From assembly GCA_030634545.1 (NCBI GenBank), contig DAOWAN010000013.1, forward strand, positions 1 to 33,483: a stretch of DNA of 33,483 nucleotides, written 5' to 3'. The DNA comes from Candidatus Nanohalarchaeota archaeon (GTDB lineage: Archaea; EX4484-52; B79-G9). Of the stretch, positions 8,206 through 14,621 are shown in pieces. The stretch's first letter is position 1. The number at the start of each line of letters is the position of its first letter. Made by a program: the position numbers and the translations under genes. Under the pieces are notes generated by a model. That model was not told where the DNA came from and ran no database searches. It was given only the letters and a program-made list of their open reading frames with translations.

Positions 8206-8538
8206 ATGGAGTGGATATATGTGATAAACAAAGAACTAAAAGAGAAATTCGTAAATGCAATAACAAATAAAAAACCAGAAGATGGAAAAATCATAATACT
8301 AGTAGAAGTTTCAGAGTATCTTGAGGGTATTGCGAATCACGAAACACTATACACCTACCTTTTAGAGAATATCCAAGAAGCCACACGAGAAGTTAATAGT
8401 ACATACTGTGTTGGTCCGATGAAGATTGGAAGAGATAACATAAGTATTGATGAGGGATTGTACATAAATAAAGATAGTGTCGCAGACATTAAAAAAATTG
8501 TTTGTGAGGTTACTATTATTTGTGGTAATTGCTCCTAA
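8206..8538 (+). CDS. Small hypothetical protein at transposon right end
   Basis: A roughly 110-aa protein of unknown function. The track start at TTG 8173 would add a poly-Lys leader; ATG 8206 is preferred because a TATA-like GGATATAAAAT (8159-8169) lies about 40 nt upstream, and a GTG at 8221 is a further option. The sequence is mixed alpha/beta with acidic segments and three Cys near the end. The stop TAA (8536-8538) lies inside the first right-end iteron (GCTCCTAAAGT), so its last codons are read from the transposase binding repeat. No motif is recognised, and the gene could be a decayed remnant. Confidence 0.45.
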   Translation: MEWIYVINKELKEKFVNAITNKKPEDGKIIILVEVSEYLEGIANHETLYTYLLENIQEATREVNSTYCVGPMKIGRDNISIDEGLYINKDSVADIKKIVCEVTIICGNCS

Positions 8539-8592
8539 AGTGTGTCATCTGCTCCTAAAGTCTGCTTTTTTTGGTACTTTAGGAGCAAAGCC
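8531..8592. repeat. Right transposon end: two iterons plus inverted TIR
   Basis: GCTCCTAAAGT occurs at 8531-8541 and 8551-8561, both in the same direction as the left-end copies, and the terminal copy at 8576-8592 is inverted. The two ends are therefore not mirror images. Confidence 0.8.
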
Positions 8593-8601
8593 CCCGCAGT
8601 G
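8593..8601 (+). repeat. Target-site duplication, right copy
   Basis: CCCGCAGTG, identical to 3990-3998. Confidence 0.85.
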
Positions 8602-8603
8602 CC

Positions 8604-8613
8604 AAATTATATA
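8604..8613 (+). promoter_or_regulatory. TATA box for leaderless mscS
   Basis: AATTATATAA lies about 28 nt upstream of ATG 8637 with no ribosome binding site. It begins 2 bp outside the transposon target duplication, so the insertion replaced everything upstream of this promoter but left the TATA box intact. Confidence 0.6.
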
Positions 8614-8636
8614 ACCTTCGATGACAAAGTAGATTT

Positions 8637-9539
8637 ATGGCTAATATGTTGGATTTGAATATAGAATCATTGTCTGGTTTGGTTGTACCAGAAATAATGG
8701 TGCCTGTGCTGATTCTTCTTGCAACTCCTGTGGTTGCGCATTTTGCAGACCGTGCTTTATTTCGCCTTGAAGGTGCTTCCAGTGTGAGAAAACAAATAGA
8801 CCCGACAAGGCAGAGAGTATTGAGAAATATTACAAAGGTGCTAATTTATGTTTTTGGTATTGGGCTTGTGTTTTATTCTATTCCTGAACTGCGGGCAATC
8901 TCTGTCGGCATGTTTGCAGGTGCTGGTGTTATCGGTATTATTGCCGGGTTTGCAGCACAGGACACGCTTGCCAATCTCGTTGCAGGCATCAGTCTTGCGA
9001 TTTTTCGACCATTCAGACTCGGGGATAAACTAAGGATTACAGACGAGTATGGGATAGTTGAAGATATTACTCTGCGCCATACAGTCATAAGGACATGGGA
9101 GAACAAGAGAATAATCATCCCTAATCATATTATCAGTAAGGATCCAATAGTGAACTATAGTATCGGTGATGAAAAAATTCTTAAGTTCCTTGATGTATCT
9201 ATCAGCTATGATTCTGATATTGGTCTTGCGCGCAGGATAATGATGGATGAAGTGAAAAAGCATCCGGATGTTTTGGATATTAATACGTCAAGAGATATCA
9301 GCACCCCCGGAATTCCGGTTGTAAGGATTAAGAAACTGGGTGATAGCGGCGTCACTTTGAGGCTGCTTTTCTGGGCGCCGGACCAGCCAGTTGCTACGCG
9401 GACAGGTTATGACTTGCTTGAATCCATCAAGAAGCGATTTGATAAAGAAGGTGTAGAGATACCATTCCCGCATCGGACTATTGTGTATAAGAAAGATCTT
9501 CCCAAAACAAAACATCTGAAAGAAGACAAGAAGAAGTGA
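8637..9539 (+). CDS. mscS: MscS-family small-conductance mechanosensitive channel
   Basis: A 300-aa protein. Membrane helices lie at about 18-36 and 66-86, and a Gly/Ala-rich pore helix at about 91-118 (GMFAGAGVIGIIAGFAAQDTL), the TM3 signature of MscS. It is followed by the beta domain (IFRPFRLGDKLRI, GIVEDITLRHTVIRTWENKRIIIPN) and an alpha/beta C-terminal domain. It opens under membrane tension to release solutes on osmotic downshock. The ATG at 8637 follows a well-placed TATA box (leaderless). Its length is near that of E. coli MscS. Its 3' end converges with the ATPase gene, 8 bp apart. The charged tail (KTKHLKEDKKK) is ordinary. Confidence 0.93.
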   Translation: MANMLDLNIESLSGLVVPEIMVPVLILLATPVVAHFADRALFRLEGASSVRKQIDPTRQRVLRNITKVLIYVFGIGLVFYSIPELRAISVGMFAGAGVIGIIAGFAAQDTLANLVAGISLAIFRPFRLGDKLRITDEYGIVEDITLRHTVIRTWENKRIIIPNHIISKDPIVNYSIGDEKILKFLDVSISYDSDIGLARRIMMDEVKKHPDVLDINTSRDISTPGIPVVRIKKLGDSGVTLRLLFWAPDQPVATRTGYDLLESIKKRFDKEGVEIPFPHRTIVYKKDLPKTKHLKEDKKK

Positions 9540-9547
9540 ACAGACTC

Positions 9548-10837
9548 TCAGATATTCAGAAACCATTTCCATACAGGCATGAATCTGATTCTTTTTCCAT
9601 TTATTTCTTCTTCTGCCTCATAGTCTTCGGTAATAATTAATCCTTCGTCCAGATGGAATTCTGACATTGCCTTTGTAAGTCCCCTGATATCTCTTTTTCT
9701 TGCATCTGTAGGGTCCCAGCAGACCTGGATGAGCTCAGTGATACTGAGATTGTCTTTTATTACAAAGTCAACTTCGTCACCTACATTGGATTTCCAGTAG
9801 TATATTTCTTTGTTCCGCCTTTTCAGTTCAATGAATACAGCATTCTCTGTGAGCCGACCATATGCTTTTGTGTATTTAAATGATATTGCTGAAAGAAAGC
9901 CATTGTCAATACAGTATATTTTTTTCGGATATTGCATCTGTGTCTTTATTTTTGAGGATATTATAGGTACAGGAAATATGAAGAATGAATTTTGAGCGTA
10001 AGACTGGTATTCGCAAAGTGTGTTTTTACTGAGACTATAGCCGAATGTTTCAAGTATATTGCATGATTTACTGATGCTTGAATAAGTTGAATTTATAAGT
10101 AGTTTCAGATAGTCTGAAAGAAGGCTTGTATTTCGTATGCTATATCTGTCAATTATATCACGATTTATTATTGTTTTAAAGTATTCCTGCAGCAGTTGTA
10201 TCTTATCATCTTTTTGCAAGACAACTTCCGGCATGCCGCCAAATTCAAGGTACTCGCGAAGCAGTTTCAGTACTTTTGTCTTCTCTTTTTCACTATATTC
10301 TATTGTTTTTCTGTCAAAGCTCATATTTTTGAATTTCAGGAATTCCCTAAATGATAATGGATATACGTCATGTGTAATTGCGCGACCTCTTAGTGTTGTT
10401 GAAATTTCCCTGCTTGAAAGTTTTGATGACGATCCGCTCAGATATAGTGTGACTTCGCGCTCGTCATGGATTCTTCTTGCCCATTTGTCCCACAGAGGGA
10501 TTACCTGTATCTCATCAAGGAAGAGATATATTTTCCTGGGCGGGTCAAAAAACTGCCTGATTGTTGGAATTAGTTCTGTCAGTGTCTCTGTTTTTTCCAC
10601 CAGTCTCTCATCTTCAAAGTTAAGATAGAATATCGTGTTTTTATCAACACCCTCAGAAATAAGCTGGTTTATCAGCTGGTACATTGTGTATGTTTTACCG
10701 GACTGCCTGACTCCTGCAATCGTATGTATCTGGTTTGTTTTCGCAGGCGCAGTTGGGATGTCTATATCTCTTTTTATCAGGTCTTTAGGAACGCCTCTTT
10801 CTTTCCATGCAACTAAAATGTTTTTGATTGCTTCCAT
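9548..10837 (-). CDS. AAA_14/DUF4143 ATPase
   Basis: From the chosen ATG 10837 the protein is 429 aa. It has Walker A AGVRQSGKT (42-49), Walker B YLFLDEIQ (about 104-111), a sensor region YLSGSSSKLSSREISTTLRGR, and a C-terminal DUF4143 domain with the nuclease-like GDEVDFVIKD tract and Trp-rich flank. This family of archaeal/bacterial ATPases is common and poorly characterised. The longer reading from 10900 adds 21 residues that merely translate a palindromic repeat array, so it is rejected. The array at 10841-10927 abuts the start and probably controls it. It converges with mscS. Confidence 0.85.
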   Translation of the reverse strand: MEAIKNILVAWKERGVPKDLIKRDIDIPTAPAKTNQIHTIAGVRQSGKTYTMYQLINQLISEGVDKNTIFYLNFEDERLVEKTETLTELIPTIRQFFDPPRKIYLFLDEIQVIPLWDKWARRIHDEREVTLYLSGSSSKLSSREISTTLRGRAITHDVYPLSFREFLKFKNMSFDRKTIEYSEKEKTKVLKLLREYLEFGGMPEVVLQKDDKIQLLQEYFKTIINRDIIDRYSIRNTSLLSDYLKLLINSTYSSISKSCNILETFGYSLSKNTLCEYQSYAQNSFFIFPVPIISSKIKTQMQYPKKIYCIDNGFLSAISFKYTKAYGRLTENAVFIELKRRNKEIYYWKSNVGDEVDFVIKDNLSITELIQVCWDPTDARKRDIRGLTKAMSEFHLDEGLIITEDYEAEEEINGKRIRFMPVWKWFLNI

Positions 10838-10840
10838 AGT

Positions 10841-10927
10841 ATTGTATTGTATGAAATACAATTTTATATCGTTATTGTATTGTATAGAATACGATTTCAC
10901 ATATTTTTGTATTATATGAAATACAAT
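10841..10927. promoter_or_regulatory. Three tandem palindromic operator-like repeats
   Basis: A 22-bp near-palindrome (ATTGTAT, 8-nt centre, ATACAAT) occurs at 10841-10862, 10874-10895 and 10906-10927, with starts 33 and 32 bp apart, about three helical turns. It sits directly upstream of the DUF4143 ATPase start and downstream of the reductase gene. It is likely a regulator-binding array or autoregulatory site. Confidence 0.65.
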
Positions 10928-10935
10928 TTCACGTT

Positions 10936-11523
10936 TTATTTTAGAACATCATATTTTAAGACAACAATCTCATCAAGCTTCAGGACATCCTTTAGCTTAA
11001 GCTCTATAGGCGCATCAAGTTCTTTTTCCACAAAGCAGACACCTTTTGACATAATCTGTGGCGCTATAGCAACAATCACCTCATCTGCAAGCCCTAGCAT
11101 AGACGTAATCAGTGTCCCTCCGCCCTCAACCATCAGTTTATTAATGCCTGTTTCAGAAAGTTCTTTCATAAGTGCGCATAAATCAACTTTATCTCTCCCA
11201 CAAACAATGACCTTCGCTCTTTTTTTGATTTCAGCTATACGCTCTTTAGGCGCATTCTCAGATACCGCGATTATTGTTTTTGTCTGGAAGATCCTTGCGT
11301 CTTTCGGAATTCTGCATCTGCTGTCTATCACAATCTTCACAGGCTCATTTCCTGTGTTGTGTGTTGTAAGGCGCGGGTTATCTTTCAGAATAGTGTTTAT
11401 GCCAACCATTACAGCATCGCTTTTTGCGCGCAGCTCATAGACCCTTTTCCAGTCTTTTTCATTTGAGAAACGACCCTCAATTATGCTGTCAAGACTTTTT
11501 GCGCAGTTGATAGTTATATGCAT
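10936..11523 (-). CDS. RIB7-type diaminopyrimidine 5'-phosphate reductase
   Basis: A RibD C-terminal-domain reductase, about 195 aa. It has SDAVMVGINTILKDNPRLT (substrate/NADPH site), VKIVIDSRCRIP and LMVEGGGTL (cofactor loop), all family hallmarks. Archaeal and yeast enzymes of this stand-alone type reduce 2,5-diamino-6-(ribosylamino)-4(3H)-pyrimidinone 5'-phosphate (EC 1.1.1.302) before deamination. It has no deaminase domain. ATG 11523 is preferred over TTG 11538, since the SLD (S-x-D-G-x-I) tract then begins about 10 residues in. The first gene of the pair (the AlbA_2 regulator) stops at 11531. It lies 6 kb from the rib cluster, in an accessory region. Confidence 0.85.
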   Translation of the reverse strand: MHITINCAKSLDSIIEGRFSNEKDWKRVYELRAKSDAVMVGINTILKDNPRLTTHNTGNEPVKIVIDSRCRIPKDARIFQTKTIIAVSENAPKERIAEIKKRAKVIVCGRDKVDLCALMKELSETGINKLMVEGGGTLITSMLGLADEVIVAIAPQIMSKGVCFVEKELDAPIELKLKDVLKLDEIVVLKYDVLK

Positions 11524-11530
11524 ATTATCA

Positions 11531-12904
11531 TCACTCAATTACTTCCCAGTACCCGCCTTTGTCAGGACCTATTCTTTTGATTCTGTCTTTCTCTTTTAGT
11601 ATGCGGAGATTCTTTTTGATTGCTGAATCAGTTAAATCCAGTTCTTTTGCAAGTTTCAGCCGATTGATTCTTGGATTTATTTTGATGAGGTTGACTATTT
11701 TTATCTGTGTTGGATTCAGATTTTCTGACCACTTTTCTGACCACTTTTCTGGGTACTTTTCTGGGTACTTTTCTGGGTACTTTTCATCCGAACCCATAGA
11801 GGTCGTTTCAATTAAGAAGGTTTTTCTCTTAAAAACTGAGATAAATTGTGTGCCAATTTCCTTAAATTTTGTATCTGGCTCTTTCTTCAGAATTAAACTG
11901 ATTCCTCGTCCCCATTTCTCTACATAATGCACGTCGTGAAGTTTTTCAGCAATAAGCTCATTTCTTCTCTCAGAAACATTTTCTTTCCTGATGCGCTCAA
12001 TTGTTAAATCACCATATAATAATCCGGGACTTCTTATCTCAACCCGGTTTTTAAATATTGCAACATTTACAGAATCATATTTCCAATAGTCTCTGTGGCA
12101 GAATGCATTGATTATTGCTTCCCGAAATGCTTTTTGATTTATCTCCGGGACATCTACTCTCCTCATTCCATCTAATCTCATACCAATATGAATATTTTTC
12201 AGGATGTAGTTTTCAGCCAGTTCTATCAAGTTAAATATATCTCCGTTGAAATCCTGCATGTCTATTGTAAAAGAAGTGTCTGTTGTCCCGAAAACCGCGC
12301 ACCTTAATCTTGCATTTGGAAAAAAATCCGCAGGGTTCTTTCCAAACAATATAACCGCCGCGTTCACAAGTTTATTGCCGCTCATTAAGTTCAATTTCCT
12401 TAAAGAACTCTCAACACCATCAAAAGGTTTCCCTGATTTTTCCAGAAAAGCAATCAATTTTTCTTCACTTATATCGTTAATGCAGGCTTTTGCGCAAATA
12501 TCTTTATCCCATCTCATTTTTTCCTTATTTTTTTCAAGAATTAGCTTCTCTAATTCCTTGGCGCTCAATTGCCTATCCTCATCAGCAACCCGTTTATAAT
12601 ACCTTCCATAAGCAGAATAAGGTATGTTATTGCCTGAAAATTCCACAACAATACATTCCTTGTTTTCTATTCTCTCTTTCCTGACATCTGGATAGATTTT
12701 GGGTTCAATGTAATCAGAAATAGATTTTGAGATATCTCTGAGTGTTTTCTCAGTTACAGTTTGTCCAATCACATCGCCTTTTGGCTTAATGCCAAAAATC
12801 AATTTGCCTTTATTGTGCTTGTTCAAAATTGAGACTATGGATATCAGCGCTTTTTTCAACTCAGATGTTGACTTCTTGAATTCCAATCTTTCTGTTTCCT
12901 GCAT
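11531..12904 (-). CDS. AlbA_2/Schlafen-like and HATPase winged-helix regulator
   Basis: From ATG 12904 the protein is about 457 aa. It has an AlbA_2 (Schlafen-like) DNA-binding domain at about 5-115 (LEFKKS, GKLIFGIKPKGDVIGQ, PYSAYGRYYKR), then an HATPase_c_4-type region (AFREAIINAFCHRDYW, VEIRSPGLLYGDLT, EKWGRGISLILK), a repeated tetrapeptide linker EKYP/EKWS, and a C-terminal winged helix (INRLKLAKELDLTDSAIKKNLRIL). Proteins like this are annotated as transcriptional regulators or RecG-like. ATG 12904 has an AGAGGGAT ribosome binding site; the TTG at 12919 is rejected. Three 12-bp iterons lie upstream. It is followed by the reductase, 8 bp on. Confidence 0.85.
   Translation of the reverse strand: MQETERLEFKKSTSELKKALISIVSILNKHNKGKLIFGIKPKGDVIGQTVTEKTLRDISKSISDYIEPKIYPDVRKERIENKECIVVEFSGNNIPYSAYGRYYKRVADEDRQLSAKELEKLILEKNKEKMRWDKDICAKACINDISEEKLIAFLEKSGKPFDGVESSLRKLNLMSGNKLVNAAVILFGKNPADFFPNARLRCAVFGTTDTSFTIDMQDFNGDIFNLIELAENYILKNIHIGMRLDGMRRVDVPEINQKAFREAIINAFCHRDYWKYDSVNVAIFKNRVEIRSPGLLYGDLTIERIRKENVSERRNELIAEKLHDVHYVEKWGRGISLILKKEPDTKFKEIGTQFISVFKRKTFLIETTSMGSDEKYPEKYPEKYPEKWSEKWSENLNPTQIKIVNLIKINPRINRLKLAKELDLTDSAIKKNLRILKEKDRIKRIGPDKGGYWEVIE
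11721..11785. repeat. 12-bp coding repeats encoding EKWS/EKYP
   Basis: Five near-identical 12-bp units (TTTTCTGACCAC twice, then TTTTCTGGGTAC three times) encode tetrapeptides EKWS and EKYP in the regulator linker. In-frame unit gain or loss would change linker length only. Confidence 0.75.
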
Positions 12905-12931
12905 GTTATCCCTCTTCAATTACCTTTTAGG

Positions 12932-12979
12932 GGGTCATATTTATGTCCGATATAATGTCCGTTATTCTGTCCGATAAAT
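12932..12979. promoter_or_regulatory. 12-bp iteron array at regulator promoter
   Basis: GGGTCA (12932) and TGTCCG (12944, 12956, 12968) begin units exactly 12 bp apart, upstream of ATG 12904. A leader block TTCAATTACC-TTTA-GGGTCAT (from 12915) is shared, 21 of 24 positions, with 17135-17158. Confidence 0.6.
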
Positions 12980-13070
12980 TGATAATATCTTCCTTTTTAT
13001 CTCCTTTCTGGATTAAAATACCTCTTTCGACAAGGAATTTAGTGTCTCTGATTATTGTTTAGAGAATATA

Positions 13071-14561
13071 TCAAGAGGTTCCATCTGTATTATCATCTTT
13101 ATTGGATTGGTGCTCAATCAGGCTCAATGATTTTATTTCCGGTAAAGAAGAACCGATAATGCCTTGCATATCACCATACATGCCGGCAATACCATAGAAA
13201 GCTTGCTCTAATTGTTTTTCCCTTTTAGACCAAATCTTCGTCATGGCTCTCTTCTCTTTTTGAAGGTCGGTCATCATTTGAGAAAAGGATTCAACCGTAG
13301 CTTCTACTCTCTGTTTAAATTCTGTTCCTGTTAAGTAAGTATACAGAACATCCATTTTTTCATTCCTACCAATATTGAAACTTTTCACTCTCGCGATTTC
13401 AATGAGTTGATTCCGTAGCAATATTGTTACAGGGATAATATAGCGATAATCTACAATCATTATTCCGTCGATACAATTAAATTTATCAACACCATCCGGA
13501 AGTGTTTTTGTGACTATTACTCCAATATCTGATTTTGCTTCTCGTTGATCTTTTTTAAGTTTTTGAATCCAACTTTTACTCCATTTCTTTGTATTTTTTG
13601 ACTCTATGAGAATAGTACCACAATTTTGTCCTGATCTCAAACATACTTTTTGTAGAATATCTGCACCTTTTACTCCAGTTGAGATGGGCTCAACGATATC
13701 ATGACGAAAGGCTTCTCTTAAATTGTCTTCTATTTGCAATTCAAGTATTTCTCCTTGTAATTGCTGAGAACCCTGTTCTGCTTTCCTTTTTAAATCAGCA
13801 ATTTGTGTGTTCAAATCATCTAACTGCTTCTTGTTTTCTTTATCCTTTAATTTATGTTCTTCAACAACTTTCTGGGTGGCTTCTTCAGATATTTTTTTTC
13901 TTTCATCATCCATTTTGCGTTCCATTTCAAGTTTAAAATCATCCTTATCTTTCTCAAGTTCTCGCTTTTCTTTTCTTAACTTCAACTCTTCTTTTTCAGT
14001 CTTTTCTAATCTTTCGTCTTTTTCTTTGATTTGTTCTGTCAAATCTTCCAAATCAACTTTATACTCTTCAACAGCTTTTTTTGCAGCTTCCTCGGAGATA
14101 TTTTTTCTTTCATCATCTATTTTACGTTCCATTTCAAGTTTAAAATCATCTTTATCTTTCTCAAGTTCTCGCTTTTCTTTTCTTAACTTCAACTCTTCTT
14201 TTTGAGTATTTTCTAACCTTTCGTCCTTTTCTTTGAGTTGTTCCTTCATATCTTTTATGTCTATTTCTACGGCTTCAGCAGCCTTTTTTCCAGCTTCTTT
14301 TTCAACTTTTTTTCTTTCTATTTTTGTTGCTTCTTCTATTCGCTTGTCTAGAGAATGTTTCAGTTTATCTGTTTCTTTATCTTTTTTTTCTAATTGCGAT
14401 TTATATTTTTTTACTTCTAAATGATATTTTTCATCATTATTCTTTAACTTGGACTCGAAATCTTTGCGCATTTTCTCTTCAATTGAATGTGTAAGGACCT
14501 TATCTAAAGTGATACTCTTTTTACAATAAGGACAGGGTATCTTCAGCATCGTTTTTGCCAT
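13071..14561 (-). CDS. DUF2130 coiled-coil nuclease-like protein
   Basis: From ATG 14561 the protein is 496 aa. It has a CPYCKK zinc-ribbon-like N-terminus, a long highly charged coiled coil (about 35-270) and a DUF2130 C-terminal domain of restriction-endonuclease fold type, with the ESKNTKKWS and SDIGVIVTKTLPDG strands. The coiled coil contains a near-exact tandem duplication with a 207-bp period (69 residues). The start is set by a GAGGTTGAT ribosome binding site (14565-14573) before ATG 14561; the 45-nt longer version from 14606 lacks one. It is the second gene of an operon with the 802-aa protein (stop at 14622). Nuclease activity is inferred, not shown; the metal-site residues seen are weak. 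Confidence 0.8.
   Translation of the reverse strand: MAKTMLKIPCPYCKKSITLDKVLTHSIEEKMRKDFESKLKNNDEKYHLEVKKYKSQLEKKDKETDKLKHSLDKRIEEATKIERKKVEKEAGKKAAEAVEIDIKDMKEQLKEKDERLENTQKEELKLRKEKRELEKDKDDFKLEMERKIDDERKNISEEAAKKAVEEYKVDLEDLTEQIKEKDERLEKTEKEELKLRKEKRELEKDKDDFKLEMERKMDDERKKISEEATQKVVEEHKLKDKENKKQLDDLNTQIADLKRKAEQGSQQLQGEILELQIEDNLREAFRHDIVEPISTGVKGADILQKVCLRSGQNCGTILIESKNTKKWSKSWIQKLKKDQREAKSDIGVIVTKTLPDGVDKFNCIDGIMIVDYRYIIPVTILLRNQLIEIARVKSFNIGRNEKMDVLYTYLTGTEFKQRVEATVESFSQMMTDLQKEKRAMTKIWSKREKQLEQAFYGIAGMYGDMQGIIGSSLPEIKSLSLIEHQSNKDDNTDGTS
13886..14299 (-). repeat. 207-bp tandem duplication inside DUF2130 gene
   Basis: The block holding CGTTCCATTTCAAG at 13918 recurs 207 bp away at 14125 with high identity, giving two copies of the KEELKLRKEKRELEKDKDDF segment. 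Boundaries are approximate. Confidence 0.75.
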
Positions 14562-14621
14562 ATTATCAACCTCGTTTTTATTTTTCAATAAAAAATCGTT
14601 ATTCATTCTATTGTTTATAGT

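Larger units (their letters stand above)
3999..8592. mobile_element. 4.6-kb transposon with TIRs, iterons and cargo
   Basis: The ends are exact 17-bp inverted repeats: GGCTTTGCTCCTAAAGT at 3999-4015 and ACTTTAGGAGCAAAGCC at 8576-8592. They are flanked by a 9-bp direct repeat CCCGCAGTG (3990-3998 and 8593-8601), which is a target-site duplication. Inside are a SWIM-finger DDE transposase (6094-7287), a divergent DGQHR-HEPN gene pair, a membrane protein and a small ORF. Perfect ends, a perfect duplication and an intact transposase imply recent insertion. The insertion point is about 3 bp upstream of the mscS TATA region. Confidence 0.9.

Noticed and set aside
10838-10900. N-terminal extension of the DUF4143 ATPase
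   Set aside because: The residues only translate the palindromic repeat array.
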